Assembly (NCBI GenBank): GCA_964017065.1
Contig: OZ024788.1
Span: 900,727-964,726 of the forward strand
Direction: 5' to 3'
DNA from: Haliclona indistincta
Lineage: Eukaryota > Porifera > Demospongiae > Haplosclerida > Chalinidae
DNA length: 64,000 nt
This document shows, piece after piece, positions 23,572-34,720 of the stretch. The translations under genes were made by a program, and so were the position numbers. Under the pieces are notes generated by a model. The model searched no databases. It was given only the letters and a program-made list of their open reading frames with translations, and had not been told where the DNA came from. Positions within the stretch are counted from its first letter, which is position 1; every line of letters starts with the position of its first letter.

Positions 23572-24574
23572 CCTGCGTGGGTGCATGCATTATGATAGTA
23601 CATAAAGTGGATTACAATGGGTTATTCTTAGGTGTAAATTTTTAATATTGAGCTCATTAGTTTTATTTCTGCTTTGAAAATAGTGTTACCATAGTGACCA
23701 ATGAATACCTTACCATAGTGAAAAAATCCTCTATCGTGGTTCGTGGTGTTGCATGCTAGTGCAGATTGAACTAACAGTTAGTTTAGTGTGCTGCCTGAGG
23801 TGTTAGTAGCCATGAATTGTCCTCTGCATCACATTACTCCGTCTCTTCTACTGTATAGGGATCACTCCCATGCTACAGATCATCAAATCTGTGCTGAAGG
23901 ATAAGGAGGACACCACTAAGGTGTCTCTGCTGTTTGCTAACCAGACTGAGGAGGATATTCTGCTACGCTCAGAACTAGAATGGCTCAAGAAACAGCACGA
24001 AAACTTCTCACTCTGGTACACCGTGGATCGTTCTACTGACTGTGAGTATACAAAGAGAATAGTTAAAGTGCTTGTTGGTGTCTATATGCTTTAGCACAAC
24101 TACTGTAGACTTTGTAAATAAAACATGTCTTGTGTTGATTCACCAGCACTGTATCACCTCTCTCTTCTCTTTCCCTTCCTCTTCTTCTCTTTCCATTCCT
24201 CTTCTTCTCTTTCCTTTCCTCTCTTCCCTTCTTTCTGTTTTCCTGCCTCTCTTTCTCTTCCTCTCCCCTCCTTTCTTTTTTCCTTCCTATATCCTCTCCT
24301 CTCTCTCTTCCTTCCTATCCTATCCTCTCTCTCTTTCTTCCTATCCTATCCTCTCCTCTTCCCTTCTCCCCTCCCTTCCTCTCTCCTTTCATCTTCCCCA
24401 GCCTGGGAGTACAGCACTGGGTTTATCAATGATGAGATGATTCGCGAGCGTCTCCCTGCCCCTGGGCCTGAAACTCTCATTCTAATGTGTGGTCCGCCTC
24501 CAATGATCAAGTTCGCTTGTCTTCCTAACCTCGAGAAGCTGCAGTACACTGAGAAGATGTATGTGGCTTTCTAA
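21479..24574 (+). CDS. CYB5R: NADH-cytochrome b5 reductase, 317 residues, seven exons
   Basis: Exons: 21479-21523, 21631-21865, 23069-23175, 23229-23358, 23422-23502, 23859-24041, 24402-24574. The enzyme carries electrons from NADH through FAD to cytochrome b5 for fatty-acid desaturation and sterol synthesis at the ER and outer mitochondrial membrane. Visible here: an N-terminal membrane anchor (about 16-37, [20 protein letters not shown]), FAD-binding RPYTPVTS (110-117), the NADH-binding glycine motif [12 protein letters not shown] (193-204), and CGPPPMI near 290 ending in the usual EKMYVAF-type C-terminus. Length fits the CYB5R1-3 type with a membrane anchor. Intron 2 (1.2 kb) and intron 5 start with microsatellites at the donor; intron 6 ends in a 250-bp pyrimidine tract. 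The precise paralogue is not assigned. Confidence 0.95.
21866..22030 (+). repeat. (GTGA)n starting exactly at reductase exon 2 donor
   Basis: The donor GTGAGT is the first unit of about 165 bp of GTGA/GTGG repeat. Confidence 0.92.
23503..23570 (+). repeat. (GT)n starting exactly at reductase exon 5 donor
   Basis: The donor GT is the first unit of about 65 bp of GT repeat, so there is no conventional GTRAGT donor. Confidence 0.9.
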
Positions 24575-25316
24575 ACTCACCAAGAAGAGAAGATGCATAT
24601 TTTGTGCATGAAGAGACTTTCAGTGAATACATGAAACTGTTTAGCAACTATAGTTTTGCACTAAATGATTCCGTTTGAACATTGATAAAAAAATTCCCTG
24701 AAAGTTAGATAATTATTATCATTAAAAGTTATAATAGTGTTCACGCTTATAGAATTGCAATGTGGGTAATATGCATCGACCACTCGACATGACGTCACGT
24801 AATACATTTCGATTTGGAGGAAATTTTAGTTTTTTATCATTTTTAAACATGACTAAGATTGGAGTTTTCATCACTATAACCTGGGATATTCACTGGTGTT
24901 GCAGAGAGGAGAGTTCCACAATCTTTGAGTGCAGGGAGATGGATCAGTGAAGGATGACCAACCCACTGTGAGAGGCAATGCTGTAGGGACTCCACTCCAC
25001 TGATAGTGGTTGAGTTGTTTGCTCACTCCTGTGGTACGTATGAGAAAATTAAAATTCCAATTATTACAAATTCCTTTGTAAGTGAAGTTACGGTATAGAA
25101 ACATTTTCTCAAGGTATTTTCAAGTACAATTATCTAAGAAAATGTGATTAGCCACAGGATTTTAAGGTTTGATTTTTCAGTGTCAACAGGTCTAGTGGTC
25201 TAGTGGCTAGGATTGAAGTGGTGCAAGATGTAATAGCAGTATAACTATCAAAGGTGTATCACTGGGTTAAAAATGTTTTACCGGTTTGAAAGTTGGTAAA
25301 CAGGTCTAGTTGAGGT
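24575..25316. other. Intergenic, no gene seen
   Basis: AT-rich spacer between the reductase 3' end and the first fibrinogen-domain gene. I see no supported reading frame. Confidence 0.5.
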
Positions 25317-25324
25317 TATAAAAG
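25317..25324 (+). promoter_or_regulatory. TATA box of fibrinogen-domain gene 1
   Basis: TATAAAAG 48 bp before the start codon, preceded by CAGGTCTAGTTGAGG, which is shared with gene 3 (CAGGTCCAG...TTGAGGG). Confidence 0.6.
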
Positions 25325-25364
25325 CTGAGCACAGAACAATCAAATGCGACATATCCTAGTAGCT

Positions 25365-26250
25365 ATGATGCAATACCTCAGTGTTGTGATGGTGGCCATT
25401 GGCCTGGCCAGTAGTCATGTGACAGGGAGTCCCAGTAACTGCAGCAACACCTATCAGCAACTAATGGATCAAGCAGCTGCAGTGAAGAGGACTTGCAGTG
25501 AGGCTAGCCTCAGGGATTGCTGTTAAGTAAGTGATATCCTTCATCAGTTGTTGCATGATGAGCTACCATCTCATGTAGATTAAAAAAGTGGCTCCATGGT
25601 CTACTACTGGTACTTATCAAGTAGCTTCAATATGTGAAGTGAGTGTGTTTAGCTATGCGAAGCATTATGCTCGCTGTGACATGACGAGTGATGGAGGCAA
25701 GTGGATGGCCATACAGCGTAGGATTAATGGCTCTGTTGATTTCTATCTGGACTGGACTGACTATGTCAATGGGTTTGGAGACTTGGAGGGAGAATTTTGG
25801 TATGGACTGGAGAACATACACTGCCTCACCACACGAGAGGACGTGGAACTGAGGATTGAACTGGGGAACGGGACTGTACCCTCTATCGTGTGGACCTACC
25901 AGCTGTTCAAAGTGGGTGGAGCTGACACTAACTACCGACTGACCATTGGCCAGGGTACAGGAGTTGGAGGAACGTATGATGCAATGGCAGTTCATAATGG
26001 TCATGCATTTACCACACGAGATCGTGATCATGATACTTGGAATGGTAATTGTGCCCAAGGGTTTGGTGGAGCATGGTGGTATGAACAATGTCATCATGCT
26101 AATCTGAACGGCAGATATGTGCCTCACAGACCACAAAGCCCAGGTGGAGATGATACTAGACTCTCTTGGTATGATGGAAATAAGTTCCATCACTACACTA
26201 AGGTCCAGATGAAGATACGTCCTAAACGATGCACTGCGCAGCATTGCTGA
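25365..26250 (+). pseudogene. Fibrinogen-domain gene 1, nonsense at exon junction
   Basis: Exon 1 (25365-25526) encodes a signal peptide (MMQYLSVVMVAIGLASS) and a short cysteine-containing linker. Exon 2 (25579-26250) encodes a complete fibrinogen C-terminal domain with GGKWMAIQRRINGSVDF, GEFWYGLENIH, the calcium-site region TTRDRDHDTWNGNCA, FGGAWWYEQCH and the MKIRPKRC end. The last codon of exon 1 is TAA where the paralogues have CAA (Gln), directly before the donor GTAAGT. Translation would therefore stop after 53 residues. A second ATG lies upstream at 25,344. Family role: secreted carbohydrate or pattern recognition (ficolin/FREP-like). Apart from this codon the gene looks intact, so polymorphism, readthrough or a recent loss are all possible. 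Confidence 0.8.
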
Positions 26251-27324
26251 AGAATCATCTTGTTCTTAACATTACTAGTTAATGTGATGTTAAACTTTAA
26301 TTTAATTATGTACAACACATTCCAAGGAATTAATTTTGACAATACGTCCTAAACTATGCTGAAGACTCCACGAGCTCATAATTTTCTGTAACAACTATGT
26401 GCTGTGTTTTTAATTTAGAAATTCATGTAATAGACTTTTAGCAATCTATAACACTCTTTTCTTTACCACAAATGCTAATTCACAACCTTGCAATCTATTG
26501 TTGTACATTAGTGCAGTATAATAAATTGTGATGTCCTCAGATCTACTGAGCATAGGCGTCGGAACCGGGCATGTGCACCCTTGGACTGTTTGTACACATC
26601 TATCAACAAACATCGCTCGACTTTTGACTTATTTTAATACTTTTCATGAACACATGTGCAAAGGCAGCATAATTATAGTTACTTTGTGCATGGAGATAAC
26701 CACATGATGCATATAGACACGACAGTTGGTAATTAAGTAAGCATTCTTAATGCCTTCAGTGACTTAAGCATAATTGATTATAATAATTATTGAGATATAA
26801 TTATTTCAGTACTGTCCCTATAACAGCCTCTAAGTCTAGTAAAACAGCATCTTATTAATTGAACTGCAAAATTGATGTACATGATGATTTAGGCAATCTA
26901 AATAATAATTGTACCACATAGAACAGAACCGTACGACGATGCTGCTTGACGACGCTAACTTGACGATGCTGACTTGACGATGATGCTGACTTGACGATGC
27001 TGACTTGACGACGCTGACTTGATGGCACTGAAGCTAAAGTTGTTAATTGAAGCTTGATCATCTATAGTCTCTATAGTATCTATAGTCAATGTACAACATA
27101 TTTCAACGAATAAATTAAAGCGACTGTTGTGCTACTGTTGTGTATCTTCATCCTGGTGAAATTGAGGGTTTGAATCAAAGAGGGGTTGCTAGTCTGGAGC
27201 GGCCATGCGCAGCACCATGCAGGCACGACCGCTGATTACTAATCTTACTCTTCAAGTGTCCGAGTTCCCCCTTTGTTCTGAGTATTCATGCAAAGACTTT
27301 AATATAATTGTACAACTCTTGCAG
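26251..27324. other. Intergenic with GACGATGCTGACTT repeats
   Basis: No gene seen. A short tandem array of GACTTGACGATGCT-type units lies at about 26,938-27,025. Confidence 0.5.
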
Positions 27325-28188
27325 CACGTCTTCACGTCCTTGAAAGTGGAAATGCAACCATCAGTGGATGGTTGATGGTCACCTACAAGCTAACAAAGAC
27401 CAACACGACACAGTAAGTTAACCATGCCAGCCAGATACTATTCCTCTCAACACAACCAGAGTGCATAGTATTACTGTTTTCTTCAGAATTCAGGTCCTTC
27501 TCACAACATTGATCATGAGCAGCTACAAGAGCTATTGAAGCAGTGCAGAGATGAACAAACCAGTAGCCAGTCATCACTGCACACACACTGTCATGAATAA
27601 AACTGTACTGCATACTTAAAAAGAGCATCCTGTTCACTGATGGTTGCATTTCTTTTCTAAATAATCTGGAACCAACCCCCATGCAGAGACTTAATTATTA
27701 TATGACATTAATTATTGTAAACATACCATACCTAGTTTTCCATCTCTTTGCTTGTATTCAAATTATCGAGCTTTCTTTCATAAGCTCAGGCATTGTGTAC
27801 TGTATGTAAGTGGAACCACTTTGTTCGATTTTGACCTTCGCTTGCAAATTTTTTCTTCACGTCTCTTTTTCACTCAGGGATGTGTTCGACGATGAAAGAT
27901 GCTATTTTAACAACAAGACTGACTCCGCCCCTCAAGGGTAGGTGCTGTGCACATTTTTGTTTTGAATTAAAAATTTGAAACCAAAATGGCAGCCGTCAGC
28001 GACATCGTCATCAGGATTACGTTGTGTATCATGTAGATACTTTCTGTTTTGCAGTATACTGTTGATTTCATGTTTGTTCAAACAGCGTGGAATTTTCCGT
28101 TGTCGTGGTCATGTCTAACTCTCACAAAGGAGCTTCAAAAGAACAAAAGCAGCTTCGTGCATTTATTGTCTTTAATAACTCAATGTAA
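27325..28188 (+). CDS. Uncharacterised gene, three 3' exons
   Basis: Three short stretches are open, bounded by splice consensus, and match in phase: 27325-27412 (after TTGCAG, before GTAAGT), 27878-27937 (after CACTCAG, before GTAGGT) and 28086-28188 (after AAACAG, ending ATG TAA). Together they read about 82 residues, including LHVLESGNATISGWLMVTYK, DVFDDERCYFNNKTDSAPQG and FSVVVVMSNSHKGASKEQK. Two N-glycosylation-type sequons and the alternating hydrophobic pattern suggest an extracellular beta-rich domain. I do not recognise the family. The 5' exons are not identified. It could also be an exon relic between the lectin genes. Confidence 0.35.
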
Positions 28189-28469
28189 GAATTTTAACGG
28201 GTGGTAACAAAATATTCTGAATACCTTGATCTAAACAGAAGTTACTCAATTCACAAACAAGACACAGCTACAGCATGATGAGAAGAAGACCAGACATAGC
28301 TATCACTGAACAAAGTCATATGGTCTGATGGGGATTTATAAATGAAATATTTAGAGTTTTTACAAAATTATGATTGGGTTTATTGCACATTAAACTATTT
28401 CAATCAGACAGATATTATATACTAACAAGATATTATGGAGAGTTCATGAATTATGTGAACAGATTACTT

Positions 28470-28514
28470 GTTTACCGCAGGCACTGGGAGAATCTCCCAG
28501 TGCCTGCGGTAAAC
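28470..28514. repeat. 45-bp near-perfect palindrome in gene 2 promoter
   Basis: GTTTACCGCAGGCACTGGGAG and its reverse complement are separated by three bases, ending 15 bp before the TATA box. Fibrinogen-domain gene 3 has only the right-hand arm at the same place. Confidence 0.9.
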
Positions 28515-28529
28515 AAATCAAGCTGATGG

Positions 28530-28537
28530 TATATAAG
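28530..28537 (+). promoter_or_regulatory. TATA box of fibrinogen-domain gene 2
   Basis: TATATAAG 48 bp before the start codon; same spacing as gene 1. Confidence 0.6.
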
Positions 28538-28577
28538 CTGACCGATATAGCAGAGCACAGTATCAAACGTGGTAGCT

Positions 28578-29484
28578 ATGATGCATTATCTCAGTGCTGT
28601 GATGGTGGCCATTGTCCTGGCCAGTAGTCTTGTGACAGGGAGTCCCAGTAACTGCAGCAGCACCTATCAGCAACTATTGGATCAAGCAGCTGCAGTGAAG
28701 AGGACTTGCAGTGAGGCTAGCCTCAGGGATTGCTGTCAAGTAAGTGAAGTGCTGCTTCATTGCTAGGACTCAACCTGTCATTATACTACAGATCAAGAAC
28801 GTGGCTCCATGGTCCACTACTGGTACTTATCAAGTGGAAAATATATGCACGGAAGCTAAACAAGCCTTTACCAATGGTCCAGTGAAGCACTATGCTCGCT
28901 GTGACATGACGAGTGATGGAGGCAAGTGGATGGTCATACAGCGTAGGATTAATGGCTCTGTTGATTTCTATCTGGACTGGACTGACTATGTCAATGGGTT
29001 TGGAGACTTGGAGGGAGAATTTTGGTATGGACTGGAGAACATACACTGCCTCACCACACGAGAGGACGTGGAACTGAGGATTGAACTGGGGAACGGGACT
29101 GTACCCTCTATGGTGTGGACCTACCAGCTGTTCAAAGTGGGTGGAGCTGACACTAACTACCGACTGACCATTGGCCAGGGTATAGGAGTTGGAGGAAAAA
29201 TTGATGCAATGGCACTTCACAATGGTCATGCATTTACCACTCGAGATCGTGACCATGATACTTGGAATAGAAACTGTGCTCAAGTGTTTGGTGGAGCATG
29301 GTGGTATAAATCATGCCACACCTCTAACCTCAATGGCAAATACGTGGTTCACAATCCAGAAGATGACACATATCTTCCTGTTTCTAGGAAACTGTCTTGG
29401 TCAGATGGCAGCAACGGCTGGCATCACTACACTAAGGTCCAGATGAAGATACGTCCTAAACGATGCAGCGATGTTCATTGCTGA
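28578..29484 (+). CDS. Secreted fibrinogen-domain protein 2 (FREP/ficolin-like), 284 residues
   Basis: Exon 1 (28578-28739, 54 codons) gives a signal peptide (MMHYLSAVMVAIVLASS) and a linker with RTCSEASLRDCCQ. Exon 2 (28792-29484) gives the fibrinogen C-terminal domain: HYARCDMTSDGG, WMVIQRRINGSVDFYLDW, GEFWYGLENIHCL, HNGHAFTTRDRDHDTW, NCAQVFGGAWWYKSCH and KVQMKIRPKRC. The paired cysteines, the Asp-rich calcium site (DRDHD) and the aromatic binding-pocket region are all present. Such proteins are secreted and bind acetylated sugars or other surface ligands, often in defence or self/non-self recognition. There is no collagen stalk; the linker cysteines may allow disulphide-linked multimers. 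The intron is phase 0, as in all copies of the array. Confidence 0.9.
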
Positions 29485-30690
29485 ATAAATTTTAATAATA
29501 ATTGCAATTAATGCTGCAGTATAATTAATGTACTTAGTATTATTATTATCAATCTCACATGAGAACATCTTCAGACAAATTGATATCATTATCATTAGTT
29601 GTTGTTCATGTTCTGTTTCCAATAGTTAGTCAGTTATCAATCATCATTCAAAAGGTAGTGACGTAAACGAAAAAATAATAATTATAGCTAGCTATAGAGA
29701 AATGAAGTGTAAATAGTGTTCATTATGTGATGAGAGTTTTGAAGCCAGACATCTTGCCCGGAAATGAAATTATGCACTCTTAGTACAGCGCTAGCACTAT
29801 AAATTTCAAAATGATGAGTTATGTGAGACATAGCAGAATTTGCCTATAACTTCAAGTTTAATACTCTGAAACACAGAAATGTAGTTTCATGCACACAGTA
29901 ATAATATTCAGCTGCAATTTTTAAGTATTAAAACTCAACATAATAATATTATTTACTAATTCCATTTGTATGTACCACATTGAATTGAGGTATGACAACT
30001 ACACCAATGTCTAGATATGCTTGCACATCGCTTGGCGTCATGGTGGTAACATAGCATGTAATTTCATCACCACTACCGTCCAGATAAAGATATTTCATAA
30101 TCAAGTTCACGACCACAATAATATTTTAGTCTCTAACACCTCCATTACTGCATGAAAATGTCATTATTACTGCCTATATTATCTTGCAAGAAAAATAAAA
30201 AACTGGGAATGAATTTGAAGTAGTCTAAACCACCTCATAAAAATTCATTATTTGCTCACATCTTGAACAATTTCATAAAACTTAATGACAACAATTATGA
30301 AGCATTGAAAGCTGCTTCATGCACGCATATAGCGACCATATAAACACACTATAAACATTTTAATATTTGAAGTCATGCTAATCACATTATACTGAACGGC
30401 ATGACCTAAACAAAATGTGCAATTTATGGACGAGGCACCGTTAATATCAACAAATGAAGCAGACTAGACATAACAATTTCACTCATCAAACAATCTGATC
30501 CATAGGGATCTTAGAGATCTGAACATCATAATGGATTAGGTATAAACCAGCTCAGCTCATTAGATGGTTTCAATCAGACAAAAATGGTATTAACCAACAT
30601 TATAGATGGAGTGCAGCAGCAAACAGATCCATATAGGCTGGTGCCAAGAAGCCCAGTGCCTGTTGTAAACAGGTCCAGCTCAGTTGAGGG
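29485..30690. other. Spacer with relic of a fibrinogen-domain gene 3' end
   Basis: About 29,600-29,760 is homologous to the 3' flanks of genes 3 and 4. Around 30,060-30,100 a degraded stretch (CACTACCGTCCAGATAAAGA) resembles the conserved ending CACTAAGGTCCAGATGAAGA of the array genes. The same relic recurs near 36,920. Otherwise AT-rich. Confidence 0.5.
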
Positions 30691-30698
30691 TATATAAG
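30691..30698 (+). promoter_or_regulatory. TATA box of fibrinogen-domain gene 3
   Basis: TATATAAG 54 bp before the start codon. Confidence 0.6.
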
Positions 30699-30744
30699 CA
30701 GAGCTAGGAGAGGCTTGGTATCACAGTAACATATCCTGGTAGCT

Positions 30745-31599
30745 ATGATGCATTATCTCAGTGTTGTGATGGTGGCCATTGTCCTGGCCAGTAGTCTTGT
30801 GACAGGCAGTCCCAGTAACTGCAGCAACACCTATCAGGAACTATTGGATCAAGCAGCTGCAGTGAAGAGGACTTGCAGTGAGGCTAGCCTCAGGGATTGC
30901 TGTCAAGTAAGTGAAGTGCTGCTTCATTGCTAGGACTCAACCTGTCATTATACTACAGATCAAGAACGTGGCTCCATGGTCCACTACCGGTACTTATCAA
31001 GTGGATACCATATGCAATGGGACTAGTAACAATGCATTTAGCTATGTGAAACATTATGCTCGCTGTGACATGACGAGTGATGGAGGCAAGTGGATGGTCA
31101 TACAGCGTAGGATTAATGGCTCTGTTGATTTCTATCTGGACTGGACTGACTATGTCAATGGGTTTGGAGACTTGGAGGGAGAATTTTGGTATGGACTGGA
31201 GAAGACACACTGCCTCACCTCACGAGAGGATGTAGAACTGAGGATTGAACTGGGGAACGGGACTGTACCCTCTATGGTGTGGACCTACCAGCTGTTCAAA
31301 GTGGGTGGAGCTGACACTAACTACCGACTGACCATTGGTCAGGGTACAGGAGTGGGAGGAACGTATGATTCTATGACAACTCACAATGGTCATGCTTTTA
31401 GCACTCGAGATCGTGACCATGGTATGGAGCTTGTCACAATGCTAACCTGAATGGCAAATATGTGGTTCACAATCCGGGAAGTAACAGTCAAGATCCAGCT
31501 GCTAGGGTACTCACTTGGTATGATGGTAGTGTGTTTCATCACTACACTAAGGTCCAGATGAAGATACGTCCTAAACGATGCAGCGACATGTATTGCTGA
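30745..31599 (+). pseudogene. Fibrinogen-domain gene 3, internal 46-bp deletion
   Basis: Exon 1 (30745-30906) and the first part of exon 2 (30959 on) match gene 2 closely, including the signal peptide and the front half of the fibrinogen domain. After CGTGACCAT at about 31,420 the sequence jumps to GGTATGGAGCTTG. Comparison with gene 4 shows 46 bp missing. The deletion removes the calcium-site and FGGAWW motif codons and shifts the frame, giving a stop at 31,450. The old frame resumes to KRCSDMYC and a stop at 31,599. The truncated product would lack the ligand-binding part. Confidence 0.85.
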
Positions 31600-31802
31600 A
31601 TAAGATATTAATCGTGATAATGCTATAATATTATTGCAATTTATGTTACAGTATTATTAATGTACTTATTATTATAAATAATCTCACAAGAAAACATCTT
31701 CAGACAAAGTGATATTAGTTGTTGTACATGACTTGTTTTGTTTCCAATAGTTAGTCAGTTATCAATCATCATTCAAAATGAAGTGACGTCAATGAAAGAA
31801 AT

Positions 31803-32414
31803 ATTTAGCTATGTGAAACATTATGCTCGCTGTGACATGACGAGTGATGGAGGCAAGTGGATGGTCATACAGCGTAGGATTAATGGCTCTGTTGATTTCT
31901 ATCTGGACTGGACTGACTATGTCAATGGGTTTGGAGACTTGGAGGGAGAATTTTGGTATGGACTGGAGAAGACACACTGCCTCGCCTCACGAGAGGATGT
32001 AGAACTGAGGATTGAACTGGGGAACGGGACTGTACCCTCTATCGTGTGGACCTACCAGCTGTTCAAAGTGGGTGGAGCTGACACTAACTACCGACTGACC
32101 ATTGGCCAGGGTACAGGAGTGGGAGGAACGTATGATTCTATGACAACTCACAATGGTCATGCTTTTAGCACTCGAGATCGTGACCATGATACTTGGAATG
32201 ATAACTGTGCTCAAGTGTTCGGTGGAGCATGGTGGTATGGAGCTTGTCACAATGCTAACCTATAAATGGCAAATATGTGGTTCACAATCCGGGAAGTAAC
32301 AGTCAAAATCCAGCTGCTAGGGTGCTCACTTGGTATGATGGTAGTGTGTTTCATCACTACACTAAGGTCCAGATGAAAATACGTCCTAAACGATGCAGTG
32401 ACATGTATTGCTGA
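31803..32414 (+). pseudogene. Fibrinogen-domain gene 4, 5'-truncated
   Basis: The fibrinogen domain starts abruptly at FSYVKHYARCD, joined to a copy of the 3' flank of gene 3. There is no signal-peptide exon, no linker and no promoter. The domain is open through GGAWWYGACHNANL, then a 2-bp insertion (CCTATAAATGG for CCTGAATGG) stops it at 32,265. The remaining codons to KRCSDMYC and the stop at 32,414 are in another frame. Compared with gene 3 the deleted 46 bp are present. It arose by unequal crossover or tandem duplication with a breakpoint in the middle of exon 2. Confidence 0.85.
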
Positions 32415-32529
32415 ATAAGATATTAATCGTGATAATGCTATAATATTATTGCAATTTATGTTGCAGTATAATTAATGTACTTATTATTATTAATAATCTC
32501 ACAAGAGAACATCTTCAGACAAAGTGATA

Positions 32530-33633
32530 AATTGAATGGTAACACGATTGACTTGCTAACAGACCATAGATCCCTACATCAGTGGCTGCTGTGGTTGCAA
32601 GTTCAGCTATAGTGTTGACTGACACCTGACGTGCATTCAGCTTGTAACAAACTATTGTTCTTATGTACAGCCACTGATGTAGGGATCTATGGTCTGTTAG
32701 CAAGTCAATCGTGTTACCATTCAATGCTTGTTCCTTGTTAGTTTACATTGTGGACCAGTGGTAGAGTTCACAACCCTACATCCTTTTGATTTCGATAGAA
32801 ATCTTTTTAATTTTCTTGTTTGTGTCCTTTTTTTCAGTGAAGTGCAGTTTAATATCATACACGTACTGAGCCGTTTTTGTTTCCACCATTGGTTTATTTT
32901 TCCTGTTGTTGATGGCTTTTCTTTATTAATAACAATTTTAAACTTGTATCCAGCTTGTATCTAAATATAATCGTTATGCTCTACATATCAGCTCGCCTAC
33001 GCATGCATGCATATCGCATGCAGTGCATACGAGCCCCGCCCACACTTGATGTAGAGACCTGTACGGCGGTTATAATTATCCTACTCGAGCTTACCGTTCT
33101 TCGAAGACTCCAGACAAATATGTGTTCTTCGTCATCCATACGGCGGGACGATACTCAAGCTAGTGCTTGGTCACGTGTGCTATAAAGCTTGGTCACGTGC
33201 GTACGTATTGCGCAATCGCAACAATGGCGTCTAACACTTAGCTGACAATGGATCACGATCGAGAACTCGCGGAATTTAGATCGCCGTTTCGCTAAAAACA
33301 ATGTTCAAAAGGCACCTGCCAGGAGAATTTCACGACTGTTCGTGAGTGTTTTGGTCTCGGCACCACTCGCGTAAAGGCGCTAGGCGAGTGGAAGAAAGAT
33401 GACGAAAGTCGATTTTCACCGTTTCTAGGTTCGTCACTTTAGTAACAATTTCGAGCAATCTCCTTGCTACTGTAAGATGGGGCAACGCCAGTGAGCAGAT
33501 CTAAGTGTCTTTGGACGTATAGAATTCATCATGAGGCGAAATATCAGCGTTTGAACGCTAATACATTGTATGTAGCCGCCATCTTGTTTTTCCGTTCAAC
33601 CCTACATAGGGAGGCACTACCGTGCCTCCCTAA
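32530..33633 (+). mobile_element. Helitron-like foldback element, copy 3 (5'-shortened)
   Basis: 1104 bp inserted in the 3' flank of gene 4. The homologous flank of gene 3 (31,708 on) is continuous, AAAGTGATATTAGTTG, so the insertion point is AAAGTGATA|TTAGTTG and there is no target duplication. The left arm starts inside the foldback (GAATGGTAACACGATTG), so the CAAG terminus is missing. The right end is intact: TAGCCGCCATCTTG, CCCTACATA, hairpin GGGAGGCAC-TACC-GTGCCTCCC, TAA, then genomic T. Confidence 0.8.
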
Positions 33634-34650
33634 TTAGTTGATGCACATGTTTTGTTTCCAATAGTTATTCAGTTATCAATCATCATTCAAAATGAAGTGA
33701 CGTCAATGAAAGAAATAATAATTATGATTATAGCTAGCTATAGAGAAATGAAGTCCAAAAATTGTTCATTTTGTAATGAGAGTTTTGAAGCCAAACATCT
33801 TGCCAAGGAAATACAATTATGCACAGTTCCAAGCTGGTAGCTGCATTCGTCGAGTGTATACGTAAATACAGAGAATGCTACAAATGCGTTGTTGGTGCTA
33901 GTTTATACTACACAATCATAGTAAGACCCTTGAAAGTGTCGAGAACAGCGTGCAACTCACGATTGCTCACTGTTGTGATGCAAATTTTTTTTTCGTAATA
34001 GCAGAAATACATCATTAATTATTTTTCCAATGGCACTAAAGTTGCACTCTCCTTCTGTTCATGCACTCCTGTTGAAACTTATTCAGTATAAGTACATGAT
34101 GCTATAGAGCTGTATATATTAAAGCAACAATCAAGTGAATCATAACTAAACATGATCAGATCATCAGGTTCACTATGGTGACTATACATGATCAGATCAT
34201 CAGGTTCACTATGGTGACTAAACATGATCAGATCATCAGGTTCACTATGGTGACTAAACATGATCAGATCATCAGTGCTGACTAATTCAACGATGCATAA
34301 TTCAAAGTAATGATGAGATGTATACAAAGCAATGTGCTTAACAAGATACGCTTTGTTGGATAAGCTGCATTCAATAGTAATTATGTACTAATGTTTTGAT
34401 ATTTATTGGATGTCATAGTACAATTATTTCAGTGACAAGGGTGTTGCTAAAAAGAATGTTTAAGATCTCTCCCGCTTTATTGATAATAGTATTCATATGT
34501 TGATCGATCTAAAATCTTCTCATGAGAGAAGGTTAGCTGCACATGATAGTAATCAGCCTAGCAATGTCAAGCAGTCTGGCATTCCATGTAGCGCCAAGCA
34601 GTCTGGCGTTCCAGAATAGCGCCAAATAGTCTGGTCACGTCCAACTGAGA
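33634..34650. other. Spacer, no gene seen
   Basis: Contains the rest of the duplicated 3' flank (to about 33,800) and a 36-bp tandem array. Confidence 0.5.
34149..34275. repeat. 36-bp tandem repeat, about 3.5 copies
   Basis: Unit beginning CATGATCAGATCATCAGGTT; each unit contains the palindrome TGATCA. Confidence 0.9.
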
Positions 34651-34658
34651 TATTAAAG
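34651..34658 (+). promoter_or_regulatory. Weak TATA-like box of fibrinogen-domain gene 5
   Basis: TATTAAAG 70 bp before the start codon, followed by GGCTGAGC as in gene 1. Confidence 0.45.
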
Positions 34659-34720
34659 GCTGAGCTATAGCTGAGCATTGCATGATCACAGTAACTCCCT
34701 TTCACAGTATCCTGGTAGCT

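Noticed and set aside
25627..26244. 205-codon minus-strand frame opposite fibrinogen-domain gene 1 (and similar ones opposite genes 2-5)
   Set aside because: Shadow of the conserved sense exon; the sense frame has clear domain motifs and splice structure.
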